Shown here: piece by piece, positions 1-8,628 of the stretch
Layout of the letters: each line of letters opens with the position of its first letter
Numbering within the stretch: position 1 is the first letter of the stretch
DNA from: Bacteroidales bacterium UBA5621
GTDB lineage: Bacteria; Bacteroidota; Bacteroidia; Bacteroidales; VadinHA17
Assembly (NCBI GenBank): GCA_002424525.1
Contig: DIKJ01000198.1
Location: 54,324-75,528 of the forward strand
DNA: 21,205 bases
Reading direction: 5' to 3'
Made by a program: the position numbers and the translations under genes
The notes under the pieces: generated by a model
The model's database searches: none
Told to the model about the DNA's origin: nothing
What the model saw: only the letters and a program-made list of their open reading frames with translations

Positions 1-32
1 CTCTCCCTTTCTTTCCTTCCGTCTTATATATA

Positions 33-60
33 GCTCAGGGCTCAGAGCGCAGAGCTCAGG
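33..60. repeat. Tandem heptamer array A (4 units)
   Basis: Four contiguous 7-base units with no gaps: GCTCAGG at 33-39, GCTCAGA at 40-46, GCGCAGA at 47-53 and GCTCAGG at 54-60. Units differ by one or two bases and the first and last are identical. The array is non-coding and lies about 170 bases upstream of glyA, separated by 16 bases from a second heptamer array of different sequence. The copies are directly visible; no function can be assigned. Confidence 0.85.
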
Positions 61-76
61 GTAAGAATGCTTTTTT

Positions 77-104
77 CGGACTTCTGACTTCGGACTTCGG
101 TCTT
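77..104. repeat. Tandem heptamer array B (4 units)
   Basis: Four contiguous 7-base units: CGGACTT at 77-83, CTGACTT at 84-90, CGGACTT at 91-97 and CGGTCTT at 98-104. The unit length is the same as array A but the unit sequence is unrelated. Pyrimidine-rich tracts lie on both outer sides of the pair (about 1-25 and 102-123). It sits 46 bases upstream of the predicted glyA promoter box, so it is probably outside the glyA transcript. It could be a slipped-strand repeat or the tail of a neighbouring intergenic element cut by the window edge. Confidence 0.85.
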
Positions 105-149
105 CTTTTCATTTCCCTTCCTTAGCTACCATTATTTAATTTATTAGTT

Positions 150-157
150 TATATTTG
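150..157 (+). promoter_or_regulatory. Candidate glyA promoter, -7 box
   Basis: TATATTTG matches the Bacteroidota primary-sigma -7 consensus TAnnTTTG exactly, in an AT-rich stretch. It predicts a transcript start near 162 and a leader of about 63 bases before the glyA ATG at 227. No TTTG-like -33 element is visible at the usual 19-21 base spacing, so the call rests on the -7 box and its position. Confidence 0.5.
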
Positions 158-226
158 TATAAGAGGCCAAATTAGAACCTATTCTGATATCATTTTTTAT
201 ATCATAAAATAACTACGACGAATAAT

Positions 227-1507
227 ATGAAAAGGGATACTTTGATTTTCGACCTGATTGAGCAGGAACGCCAGCGTCAGTTGAACGGGATTGAGCTTAT
301 TGCTTCGGAGAATTTTGTCAGCCTGCAGGTTCTTGAAGCGATGGGATCGGTGATGACAAATAAATATGCAGAAGGGTATCCGGGAGCCAGGTATTACGGC
401 GGTTGTGAGATCGTTGACCAGTCGGAGCAGATAGCCATCGACCGGCTTAAACAGTTGTTCGATGCAGAGTACGCCAATGTACAGCCCCATTCGGGAGCCC
501 AGGCCAATATGGCTGTTTTCCTTACAGTTCTTAAACCCGGAGATACCTTTATGGGTCTTGATCTTGCCCACGGCGGCCATTTGTCGCACGGTTCGCCGGT
601 CAACTCTTCAGGCATCCTTTACAGGCCCGTTTCATACGGCGTGAAGGAAGAGACAGGTATGGTTGACTACGATGCGATGGAAGATATTGCCCTGAAGGAG
701 AAGCCTAAAATGATAATAGGGGGGGCCTCTGCATATTCGAGGGAGTGGGATTATGAGAGGATGAGGGCCATTGCTGACAGGATAGGAGCTATCCTTTTTG
801 TTGATATGGCACATCCTGCCGGCCTTATTGCTGCAGGATTGCTTAAAAATCCGCTGAAGCATGCACATATTGTTACTTCAACAACACATAAGACCCTGAG
901 AGGGCCGCGGGGAGGCATAATACTGATGGGCACGGACTTTGTCAATCCCTGGGGCATTACTACCGCAAAGGGTGAAGTGAGGATGATGTCATCGCTCCTT
1001 AATTCAGCTGTTTTTCCCGGTATACAGGGAGGGCCCCTGGAACACGTCATTGCATCGAAAGCTGTCTCTTTCGGAGAAGCACTCGATCCGAAATTCAGGG
1101 AGTACCAGGTGCAGGTTAAGAAGAATGCGGCTGTGATGGCGGAAGCATTTATCGCAAAGGGATACAAGGTGATATCGGATGGAACAGATAACCATCTTTT
1201 GCTTATCGACCTCAGGACAAAATTCCCGGATATTTCCGGCAAGAAGGTTGAGAACCGCCTGGTTCTGGCACATATAACCGTTAACAAGAACATGGTCCCC
1301 TTCGACACCCGTTCACCCTTCCTGACATCCGGGCTGAGGGTTGGAACACCTGCTATAACCACCAGGGGAATGAAAGAGGAGCATATGCGTATTATTGTTG
1401 ACCTGATTGATGAAGTTATTTCAGACATTGACGACGAAGCCACTCTCTCAAGGGTTGGAAATATAGTAACTGAATTGATGAAACCGTTTCCTCTGTTCGC
1501 AGAGTAA
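227..1507 (+). CDS. glyA: Serine hydroxymethyltransferase
   Basis: Cytosolic PLP enzyme that interconverts serine plus tetrahydrofolate with glycine plus 5,10-methylene-tetrahydrofolate, the main entry of one-carbon units for purine, thymidylate and methionine synthesis. The 426-residue product is the usual bacterial length. The N-terminal LIASENFVS motif (about residues 23-31), the [13 protein letters not shown] motif (about 47-59) and the PLP-lysine motif [13 protein letters not shown] are all present; the Schiff-base lysine is K222. The GIQGGP and [10 protein letters not shown] stretches further on are also family hallmarks. The ATG at 227 begins [14 protein letters not shown], a normal N-terminus for the family, and follows a good -7 box by about 70 bases. 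The receiver gene starts 49 bases after the stop and could be read through, but is not an obvious functional partner. Identity is essentially certain. Confidence 0.98.
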   Translation: MKRDTLIFDLIEQERQRQLNGIELIASENFVSLQVLEAMGSVMTNKYAEGYPGARYYGGCEIVDQSEQIAIDRLKQLFDAEYANVQPHSGAQANMAVFLTVLKPGDTFMGLDLAHGGHLSHGSPVNSSGILYRPVSYGVKEETGMVDYDAMEDIALKEKPKMIIGGASAYSREWDYERMRAIADRIGAILFVDMAHPAGLIAAGLLKNPLKHAHIVTSTTHKTLRGPRGGIILMGTDFVNPWGITTAKGEVRMMSSLLNSAVFPGIQGGPLEHVIASKAVSFGEALDPKFREYQVQVKKNAAVMAEAFIAKGYKVISDGTDNHLLLIDLRTKFPDISGKKVENRLVLAHITVNKNMVPFDTRSPFLTSGLRVGTPAITTRGMKEEHMRIIVDLIDEVISDIDDEATLSRVGNIVTELMKPFPLFAE

Positions 1508-1556
1508 GTATCTGTAATATTGTTCTATATAAGAAATCACCTGAAAAACATACCAG

Positions 1557-1946
1557 ATGGACAAAAAGAAGCTGATATTTATCGTAGATGACGATCCTTT
1601 TATTAATGGTCTTATTACCAAGCGTTTAGAATCGGAAGGCTATGCAATAGAAGCGTTCTGTTATGGTGAAGATTGTCTCGATGTCCTGAATAATGGTCCT
1701 GACCTTATTATTCTTGATTATTTTTTTCTCAAGGAGGGGCACAATGTCATGGACGGGATTGAAATTTTCAACAGGGTAAAGGATCTCATGCCTGACACGC
1801 CCGTCATAGTGCTTTCAGCCCAGGAAAAGGGGGAGGTGTTGCTTGAGTTCGCAAGGAAAGGCATCGATGATTATGTGATCAAGGATGTGAACCTTGTGGA
1901 AAATCTTTCTGCAGCAATAAAGAATGTTTTTGAACGGGTTAACTGA
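1557..1946 (+). CDS. Stand-alone CheY-like response regulator
   Basis: A 129-residue single receiver domain with no output domain. The acidic pocket D11-D12-D13, phosphoacceptor D54 (in LIILDYFF), switch residue S87 (VIVLSA) and conserved K109 are all present, so it should accept phosphate from a histidine kinase. After D54 it carries an insertion-like FFLKEGHNVMDG segment, in which a longer loop precedes the usual DG. With no DNA-binding or enzymatic output, it probably acts by protein-protein contact or as a phosphorelay intermediate. No kinase lies in the window, so its partner is unknown. It lies 49 bases after glyA and its stop is only 3 bases from the end of convergent tonB. A weak promoter-like TAATATTG at 1515-1522 (one mismatch to TAnnTTTG) might give independent expression. 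Confidence 0.9.
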   Translation: MDKKKLIFIVDDDPFINGLITKRLESEGYAIEAFCYGEDCLDVLNNGPDLIILDYFFLKEGHNVMDGIEIFNRVKDLMPDTPVIVLSAQEKGEVLLEFARKGIDDYVIKDVNLVENLSAAIKNVFERVN

Positions 1947-1949
1947 TCA

Positions 1950-2843
1950 CTATTTCAGGATAAAGTTATAAGTAATTGTCCCTTTCTGGATAAGGGGTGC
2001 ATCGGGTTTCTGGTCGAATCTGGCCTTCATGGCAGCCTCCCTGGCAACCTTTAAGAGATTCTCATCGAGTGTCGTCGATCCCTTGAATCCTGGTGTTGCC
2101 TGGGTTACCCTACCCTCGCGGTCGACACTTACCTCCACCACAACCCTGCCCTCTACCTGGTATTCATATCTGGGAGCAGGAAGCGACTGGAAGCCTCTTC
2201 CCCCGAGATCGTATGAGATTCCCTTGTCACCAAGGCCGCTACCGTCGCCCCGTACCTTAGAATCGACTGATCCGGTCGGAACGCCCTGGTTTCCTGCTCC
2301 TCCGGCAGTTCCTTCGCCTGTTGATGTTGTTCCGGCATTCTTTGAAGATGCAAGTGCATCCCTGGTACGGTTCATTATATCTGCCTGTCGTTTCTGTTCC
2401 GCCTCGATCCTTTTTCTTTCTGCTTCCTCCAGCTCCTTCTTTTTTCTCTCAGCCTCGATCTGTTCCCTTGCTATGCGGTCAGCTTCAATCTTTTCGAGCC
2501 TCCTCTTTTCAACTGCGGGGTCAACTTTCTTAATTTCCGGAGCCTCTTCGGTATTCTGGGTAAGAAGTGCTTTTTCAGGAGGGGCAGGCTGAACTGCCTG
2601 GGGCTGGGGAACAGATGCCTCCTCCTGCACCGGAGGTGCGGATGGCTCTATCAACCCTGATCCGGTCAGATCGGTCCCGAAATTCACTATAATGCCTTCC
2701 TCATACTCTGGGGGCGGAGGGGGGGTGAACCCGAAAATCAGCAACAGGGCAAGGGCCACCGAATGGATTATCGCCGTGCCAGCCAGTCCCTTCCTGCGTT
2801 CGGAAGGGAACCTGTGCAGATCGTTATTTAGGAGAGGTCGCAA
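1950..2843 (-). CDS. tonB: TonB-type energy transducer (TTG start)
   Basis: Transmits energy from the inner-membrane ExbB/ExbD motor to TonB-dependent outer-membrane transporters, or acts as the related TolA-like component. The 297-residue product has a basic N-terminus, one membrane helix at about 22-40 with a histidine (H27) near the position important in TonB, a PPPPP stretch at 41-45, a proline/glutamine-rich region to about 90, and a charged Glu/Lys/Arg coiled coil at about 105-156. A Gly/Ser/Thr linker follows, then a C-terminal TonB domain at about 228-297 (VEGRVVVEVSVDREGRV). The start must be non-ATG: the codon immediately upstream in frame is TAA, and the first in-frame methionine is residue 157. 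The TTG at 2843 overlaps the last 20 bases of exbD, consistent with coupled translation. The very long coiled coil resembles TolA, so a Tol-like role is possible. Confidence 0.9.
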   Translation of the reverse strand: MRPLLNNDLHRFPSERRKGLAGTAIIHSVALALLLIFGFTPPPPPEYEEGIIVNFGTDLTGSGLIEPSAPPVQEEASVPQPQAVQPAPPEKALLTQNTEEAPEIKKVDPAVEKRRLEKIEADRIAREQIEAERKKKELEEAERKRIEAEQKRQADIMNRTRDALASSKNAGTTSTGEGTAGGAGNQGVPTGSVDSKVRGDGSGLGDKGISYDLGGRGFQSLPAPRYEYQVEGRVVVEVSVDREGRVTQATPGFKGSTTLDENLLKVAREAAMKARFDQKPDAPLIQKGTITYNFILK

Positions 2844-3216
2844 TTATTAATCTATAGTTGTTTGCCTGTGCAATGTTCATTACCATAACAGCATTCTCAA
2901 ATGGAACGCTCCTGTCAACATGAAGCGCGATATATGTATCGGGGTTTGCTCCAAGCTTCTGTTTAAGCACAGCCTCCAGCTCGTCGATACTGACCGGCTG
3001 TTGTTCCACATAAAACTTCAGGTCGCGAGTAATGGAAACAGTAGTCTGTGGTTTTGCCGATGTCTGTGTGCTGCCTTTAGGCAATACCAGTTTAAGCGCT
3101 GTAGGATGAACCAGTGTCGATGTCAGCATGAAAAATATAAGAAGGTTGAAAACCACATCAGTCATGCCGGTCGAACTGAAGCTTACACTAACCCTGTTTC
3201 TTTTGGAAATAGCCAT
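2824..3216 (-). CDS. exbD: ExbD/TolR family biopolymer transporter
   Basis: Inner-membrane partner of ExbB in the proton-driven motor that energises TonB. The 130-residue length is typical of the family. A short basic cytoplasmic N-terminus is followed by one membrane helix (about 18-36) containing D20, the protonatable aspartate of the ExbD/TolR/MotB family, in the context MTDVVFNLLIFF. The periplasmic part (about 40-130) has the expected small alpha/beta domain. The ATG lies one base downstream of the exbB stop and the gene's end overlaps the tonB start, so the three form one translational unit. Whether the unit serves TonB or a Tol-like system cannot be settled from sequence alone. Confidence 0.93.
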   Translation of the reverse strand: MAISKRNRVSVSFSSTGMTDVVFNLLIFFMLTSTLVHPTALKLVLPKGSTQTSAKPQTTVSITRDLKFYVEQQPVSIDELEAVLKQKLGANPDTYIALHVDRSVPFENAVMVMNIAQANNYRLIIATSPK

Positions 3217-3217
3217 C

Positions 3218-3910
3218 TTAACGTTCAGTTTTTATTGGTTCATTTAAAATATCCATAAATTCCGTGAGTGCAGCCTCGAGGTTAAAGACCACCCTTTCAA
3301 CCCTGACGACGAGAGTATTATATGCAAAAAAACCTAAAATTCCGACTATAAGGCCGGCCACCGTTGTAATGAGTGCTGTATATATACCATCTGAAAGCAA
3401 AGAGACTTCGATGTTATTGCCTGCCTGTGACATTGCGTAGAAGGAGCGCACCATGCCAATAACTGTTCCAAGGAACCCAAGCATAGGTGTGGCTCCGGCA
3501 ATTGTTGCCAGGGTCGGAAACCCTTTCTCAAGCTTTGATATTTCAAGTTTCCCGGTATTTTCAATTGCGGTGCTGATATCATGAAGTGGTCTTCCAAGGC
3601 GGTTAATTCCTCTTTCAATCATCCGGGCCGAGGGGCTGTCGGTTGATTTGCACAGAGCCATTGCTGCCTCGATCTTTCCATCGTGGATATAATCCTTGAT
3701 CCTGTTCATGAAATTCTGATCATCTTTTGTGGCTTTTCTTATGACATAAAACCTTTCAATAAAAACATACGCTGCAACGAACGACAACAGCACAATCGGA
3801 ATCATAACCCACCCCCCCTTTATCGCCAGGTCGAGAAGTGTCAGTTTCATTGCACTTGTTGTTTCAGCAGCACCGGGTATTTCCTGCATTGAGAGCTGTA
3901 AGAATGTCAT
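3218..3910 (-). CDS. exbB: ExbB/TolQ/MotA family proton channel
   Basis: Polytopic subunit that forms the pentameric proton channel around ExbD. The 230 residues show three membrane helices: about 32-52, about 134-157 (TLATIAGATPMLGFLGTVIGM) and about 174-200 (GIYTALITTVAGLIVGILGF). The long cytoplasmic segment between the first two is typical. The TPMLGFLGTV and ALITTVAGL stretches are the conserved MotA_ExbB core. The ATG at 3910 gives a 20-residue lead before M21; M8 and M21 are alternative starts that keep the domain intact. It is the first gene of the exbB-exbD-tonB unit. A 174-base gap separates it from tamB upstream, with no exact -7 box in it, so it may rely partly on read-through. 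Confidence 0.94.
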   Translation of the reverse strand: MTFLQLSMQEIPGAAETTSAMKLTLLDLAIKGGWVMIPIVLLSFVAAYVFIERFYVIRKATKDDQNFMNRIKDYIHDGKIEAAMALCKSTDSPSARMIERGINRLGRPLHDISTAIENTGKLEISKLEKGFPTLATIAGATPMLGFLGTVIGMVRSFYAMSQAGNNIEVSLLSDGIYTALITTVAGLIVGILGFFAYNTLVVRVERVVFNLEAALTEFMDILNEPIKTER

Positions 3911-4020
3911 GTCGGGTATCTTTTAATTTTTAATAAGTTAATATACACATCATCACGGGTGTCATTTTTCACGTGCGAAGTTATTAAAAAACGTAATTAT
4001 GACCTGTTCTATTATCCCGG

Positions 4021-4050
4021 GTTAATAACAATGATAAATTATTTATTAAC
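4021..4050. repeat. AT-rich inverted repeat between tamB and exbB
   Basis: GTTAATAA at 4021-4028 is the perfect reverse complement of TTATTAAC at 4043-4050, with a 14-base spacer. It lies about 35 bases past the tamB stop and 111 bases before exbB. With one G:C pair in eight and no T-run it is a poor intrinsic terminator. It could be a dyad for a DNA-binding protein or chance in AT-rich DNA. The rest of the 3911-4084 gap shows nothing I can name. Confidence 0.35.
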
Positions 4051-4084
4051 TGTTTCTTACTCAATCCTGAAAAGTCAGGAAAGA

Positions 4085-7000
4085 CTATTGGACCGGGATC
4101 GTTGGTTCCTCCTCCCGCTTCATTTCAGATTTATCTTTTTTCCTGAAAAGATCGGAGAATTTATTGAAGTCCTGCTTGACAAAGAATCCGACGCCCTGGG
4201 TGTAAGACGGAAACGGTTTCCCGGTATAGGGATTATTGAATCTGTTAAAAACCCTGAAGCGGAACCTTTCAGTCAGTTTGTATTCCAGGTCAAAATCTCC
4301 GGTCAGGTGATTTCCCTGGCCTGGATTGTTTTCTGCTCCCCTTACATCGAAATTACTGTTGATAATTACCCTGTCGTTCAGAAGCTGGGTGGAGAGGGCA
4401 ACCTGAAGTTCCTGGGAATTGATATCCTTGTAGCCAGGCCTGTAATTGAAACCGATATCAAAATCCTTGCTTATCTGAGAAAGCCAGTTACTGACCTGGT
4501 TAAAGAGCATTTCGGTAGTTGTCACTGCCATTGCTGAAGTTCCTGACACTGCCGTGCTGGTGGAAGTTCCTGAGGTTCCCGGTGAACCTGCAGCATAGAA
4601 GCTGTTCATAACCAGCAGGTAGAGAAATTGGCGGCTAAGTTCCTCCTCGGTGGTGATAACATTTCTCAGGATTGTTCTGGTCTCTTCGTCAGCGATAGGC
4701 AGATAAATATCAAAACCAACTACCGGATTAAAGAGTTTTCCTGATAATTTCAGGTGGCATTCGACAGGGATTCTTTCAGTAAACCGCTCATCGTTAAGTA
4801 TTTCAAACAACCTGGCTCTTAATTTGTAGATTGCCTTGATATCGATATCCGCATCCTCAATCCCTCCCTTAAAAGAGATCCTCCCGCCGTTTTCCACACT
4901 GAACGACTTGTTAAGTATATTTCCCAGGGTAAAAAGGTAATCACCATCTTCAATTATGTAATCACCAACAATCCCGAACTCTCCTGCAGGGTTGTAGGTT
5001 AAATTCAGGTTACCTGATCCGTGAGCCTTCATCACGTCACCGGCTTTCAGGTCAAGGATGATCTGCAGTTCGGCTTCAGGTGTCGCTTCAAGATCAAGGT
5101 TGATATCAAGTTTTGTCTGTACCGGTGGCACAACAGGTTTCGCCAATTTTTCATTGTCCGGGGTCCGGGCCGTGTCGGGCGTTATGAAGTTGATGTACGG
5201 ATATTCCGAGACGGAGAGTCCTGTATTAAGTGAAATAAAAAACCGGGTACTGCTGGCTGTGCGGGCTGAGATATTGAATGAGATCAGGTCGGGCCCGCTC
5301 TTAATTGTGGTTATTCCCGTGGCGTAGGCAGTTCCGTAGAATAGCTCATTGTCTTTGGGCCTGGTGTTAAGGACCTGGGTCTCTTTCATGTTAATGATCA
5401 GATCCGCAGCAAAATCGTTGAAATGTTTATGAGTGACTGTCCCGGCAAGAGTAGCTATGTTGCCCCTGTCGTCGGTCAGCCTGATATTATTGAATCTTAT
5501 TCCCGATTTATCGAACCTGATAGTATCATTAAGCCTGTATCTTGTCTGAAGGTAATCAATCCTTAACGATGCATTTTCTGCCATTACAGCCCCTGTCAGG
5601 ATCAGTCCGTTCAGTTCGCCCGAGAGTTTCAGCCTTCCGGAGGCATATCCGCTTATGTCTGATGCAAAGGAGCTCAGCAACGGATTTAAAGCGTCTACCG
5701 GGAGTCTTTCAGCTTCAATGCCAAGGTCAATTTTCTTCGACTCAGGATCATATACACCGCCTATATTGAACATCTGCCTTCCCCGCAGATTATTTCTCAC
5801 CTCAATATCCGCGACTTTACTTATATTGTTCCAGGCTGAGGCGATAAAGATATTACCGTATTCACTGCCCAGGATCGCAAAATCTTCAATGGTGATATTA
5901 CTCTCGACCATAGGATTCCTGTACATATTAGTCAGCAGGATCTTACCACCTGCTATTCCTTTCAGGTCGAGCGGCAGGTCGGTTTCCTTCGGGGTTTTGT
6001 TTCCGATGTTGTTCAGGGGTCCGAGATCGAGACCTTTAAACTCAAATGAAAGTGTGTCTGAAGGATCTTCCGACAAGGCTCCGCTGACCAGGTAGAAATT
6101 TTCATTGTTATTGATATAAAGGCGGCTAACCTTCACGGCATTGGAATCGATAACAATAGCTGATCCGTTGATCTTCCACAGGTCGTTACCGGTATAGATT
6201 TCAGATGGCTCGATATTTATGCTGAGAATTGCCCGCTTATGCAGAACTTCTGGTTTTTTTACGGAACCAAAAACACGGAAATCGCCTTTGTTAAGGATTT
6301 TTTCCTTGTTATCCCATTTGATGGAAAAATTGAAACTGTCAGGCCTGGTATCCAGATCGACTGTAATTTCCTTCAGCTCAGTTTGAAGGGGAAGAAGCAG
6401 TGATGAGCTCCTGAGATCACCTGAAAGAGTCTCTCCAGTAACTTTTACCTCTATGGCTAAGTCCCTGAATTCATTGTTCTTAACACTTAGCAGCTTTGAT
6501 TTACCTTCGATCGCAATGAGATCACCTGAATTGACGATGCCTTTTAGATAGCTTTTGTCAGCCAGCAGTATACCCGTCCTGAAGAATTTGTTGATCTCAT
6601 CAGTGTCCTTGAAATCAATATTAAAATTGAAATTATTGGTTCCCGGATCCTTCACCCCTTCTTCAGCAGGGAATTGAGAAGGCATGAGCCTGGAAAGCGT
6701 CTGTTTCAGGAGTGTTCCGATTGTGGCGAAGTTATAATATCCCTTTATGTCGGCATTTACAAAATCGGTGCGGAGTCTGATAACCGGGGTGTTTTCGTCT
6801 GTATATGCCCTTACTGAAAAATCATAAAGTTCGAGCCTGTTACTGAATTTTCTGAGTGTTGAGTTAATCAGTTTGATCTCTCCCTCGAGGTTATCAATAT
6901 TATTGCCTTTGAAATTTGCGGTCACAAGCGCAGAAACGGCTGATGTAGAATCGTTTTTGTCGAAATTGAGACGAAAGAGGTCGGCATCAACAAGGTTCAG

Positions 7001-8617
7001 GGTGAAATTGAACTCAGGCAGTTTCTCTCTGAAACTGAACATGCCCAGCAGATCCATTTTTATATTCCGGTCGGTAATATTGATGCTTCCGTCCCAGGTT
7101 TTCTCCGTAAAGGTTCCGTTCAGTGTGACATTCCTGTACTGATAACCGTTAAGCTCGATGCTGTCTGCTCTTCCTGTAAGGGTGCCTGAAAATTCCTTCG
7201 CGGCAGAGGAGAATCCGTCAACATTTGCCCACATGCTTAGCTTTCCGAAGAACTCATTGTTACCTGTGATTTCTCCCATATCGATGTTTGTCCCGGTAAG
7301 CAGGCCTTTGAATCTTAAAGTGTTCTTTCCCTCGGGCCTTAGTGAAATGTCGGTTCTCAGACTGCCAATGTCCGTGCCTATCTTTCCATAGGTTACAAAA
7401 TCAGTGGTAAATCCGGTAAAATTCCCGTCAAAGGTGATCCTGCCAAGATTATCGGCAAAATCAGGGATGGTAATGCTCTCCCTGCTAATGCCACTCAGTT
7501 TACGCATATCTTCCGAGTTGGTTACAAGTGAATTAACTGCGAGGAAGATAAATGTATCCTCGATACGCGGCAGGCCTGAGAAATCAAAATCACAATCCAG
7601 CAGGCTCGATTTTCCGAATGTTGCTATTATATCACGACCTCTCAACTCGGAAATCTTTCCGGTTATCCTTCCGGAGAGCCACAGAGACTCACCGGGATCT
7701 TTGATGAACGGGAGGAAGTACTGCAGGTCGGTTGTGTTTATCAGCGTTTTTTGGAGCTGAATATTCAGTCTGACCTCATCGATGAAATTACTGAACGATC
7801 CTGTTGTATCGGTAAGCAGGCTCGCATTGGCGGCGTTTATGATACTGCTGTCACATTTGATAAATAGCGGGCTGAAGCTGATATACTGACCCGATACTGA
7901 AGCAGAAGTTTTCATATCCTTAACTACGAAACCCTGCAGCTCGGAGAAGGTCAGCCCGTCGATGCCGAAAAAAACAGTATCATTCCTTATTTCGAAACTC
8001 CCGAGCGTTCCGTTGATACCCCGGAGGTTCAGGTTGTTGAAATCGAGCATCGGATTAGACGGTGGTACGCTTCGGTTTATGAGTGAAAACCGGCCGTCGG
8101 CAAGGACAACCTGATTTATTGTCAGATTCAGTTTAGTGTTTTTTCCGGGTTTAACGGGATCACCGGAGGCTTTAAGAAGATCGAGATACCAGTTAAGGTT
8201 CATCAGACCGGCCGAGTCGGTTATAAATGCAACAACGGGCCTGGTAACTTCGACTTTCCCAAGCTTGATGATATTATCCCTGAAATCTATGCGTCTGATC
8301 CCTGCAGTGACATTCCCGGCATAAATCAGGGTGTCATTGTTGTGGTCCTTGATAAGCAGATCGCTTATTTTAAGCCTGTTGAAGAATGAAAACTCGAACC
8401 TGCCGACCGAGATGGTCGATTGGATTTCAGTCTGGAGAGAGCTTGTTATCCTGTTGATGATGAAAGTCTGAACATCCGGAATGCGTAGCACTGCCGAAAG
8501 GGCTGTCAGGAACAGAATAAGCACTCCGGCCACGACAACCAGGAACTTCAATATTCTTCTTATATATACCAGCATACTATCTGAAGGAGCCTCACGAGAA
8601 TAAACGGAAAACCTCAT
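4085..8617 (-). CDS. tamB: TamB family translocation/assembly module protein
   Basis: Very large envelope protein (1510 residues) anchored in the inner membrane and spanning the periplasm. The family (AsmA-like, C-terminal TamB/DUF490 domain) is known for outer-membrane protein assembly with TamA and for bridge-like phospholipid transport. A membrane helix lies at about residues 22-44, then an extended run of repeated beta-strand segments. The C-terminal TamB domain includes the GDYLFTLGNILNKSFSVENGG region and the PVVGFDIYLP and SRQFLYLLVMNSFY segments, followed by a short Ser/Thr/Gly-rich loop. The end has the QGVGFFVKQDFNKFSDLFRKK pattern usual in Bacteroidota, plus a charged tail. The M1 start (8617) would leave only a few bases of leader after the predicted promoter. 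M15 (8575), which begins just before the membrane helix, fits better and would give 1496 residues. The gene is divergent from tsaD and upstream of exbB on the same strand. Confidence 0.93.
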   Translation of the reverse strand: MRFSVYSREAPSDSMLVYIRRILKFLVVVAGVLILFLTALSAVLRIPDVQTFIINRITSSLQTEIQSTISVGRFEFSFFNRLKISDLLIKDHNNDTLIYAGNVTAGIRRIDFRDNIIKLGKVEVTRPVVAFITDSAGLMNLNWYLDLLKASGDPVKPGKNTKLNLTINQVVLADGRFSLINRSVPPSNPMLDFNNLNLRGINGTLGSFEIRNDTVFFGIDGLTFSELQGFVVKDMKTSASVSGQYISFSPLFIKCDSSIINAANASLLTDTTGSFSNFIDEVRLNIQLQKTLINTTDLQYFLPFIKDPGESLWLSGRITGKISELRGRDIIATFGKSSLLDCDFDFSGLPRIEDTFIFLAVNSLVTNSEDMRKLSGISRESITIPDFADNLGRITFDGNFTGFTTDFVTYGKIGTDIGSLRTDISLRPEGKNTLRFKGLLTGTNIDMGEITGNNEFFGKLSMWANVDGFSSAAKEFSGTLTGRADSIELNGYQYRNVTLNGTFTEKTWDGSINITDRNIKMDLLGMFSFREKLPEFNFTLNLVDADLFRLNFDKNDSTSAVSALVTANFKGNNIDNLEGEIKLINSTLRKFSNRLELYDFSVRAYTDENTPVIRLRTDFVNADIKGYYNFATIGTLLKQTLSRLMPSQFPAEEGVKDPGTNNFNFNIDFKDTDEINKFFRTGILLADKSYLKGIVNSGDLIAIEGKSKLLSVKNNEFRDLAIEVKVTGETLSGDLRSSSLLLPLQTELKEITVDLDTRPDSFNFSIKWDNKEKILNKGDFRVFGSVKKPEVLHKRAILSINIEPSEIYTGNDLWKINGSAIVIDSNAVKVSRLYINNNENFYLVSGALSEDPSDTLSFEFKGLDLGPLNNIGNKTPKETDLPLDLKGIAGGKILLTNMYRNPMVESNITIEDFAILGSEYGNIFIASAWNNISKVADIEVRNNLRGRQMFNIGGVYDPESKKIDLGIEAERLPVDALNPLLSSFASDISGYASGRLKLSGELNGLILTGAVMAENASLRIDYLQTRYRLNDTIRFDKSGIRFNNIRLTDDRGNIATLAGTVTHKHFNDFAADLIINMKETQVLNTRPKDNELFYGTAYATGITTIKSGPDLISFNISARTASSTRFFISLNTGLSVSEYPYINFITPDTARTPDNEKLAKPVVPPVQTKLDINLDLEATPEAELQIILDLKAGDVMKAHGSGNLNLTYNPAGEFGIVGDYIIEDGDYLFTLGNILNKSFSVENGGRISFKGGIEDADIDIKAIYKLRARLFEILNDERFTERIPVECHLKLSGKLFNPVVGFDIYLPIADEETRTILRNVITTEEELSRQFLYLLVMNSFYAAGSPGTSGTSTSTAVSGTSAMAVTTTEMLFNQVSNWLSQISKDFDIGFNYRPGYKDINSQELQVALSTQLLNDRVIINSNFDVRGAENNPGQGNHLTGDFDLEYKLTERFRFRVFNRFNNPYTGKPFPSYTQGVGFFVKQDFNKFSDLFRKKDKSEMKREEEPTIPVQ

Positions 8618-8628
8618 AAGCCCTGTTG

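Noticed and set aside
751..1443. Minus-strand open frame (230 codons) inside glyA
   Set aside because: It lies entirely within a certain gene and has no recognisable domain; antisense frames of this kind arise from codon bias.
2029..2592. Long plus-strand open frame (187 codons) opposite tonB
   Set aside because: It mirrors the charged coiled-coil and Gly-rich parts of tonB. Its serine/phenylalanine-rich product is the expected antisense of Glu/Lys-rich codons and resembles no protein family.
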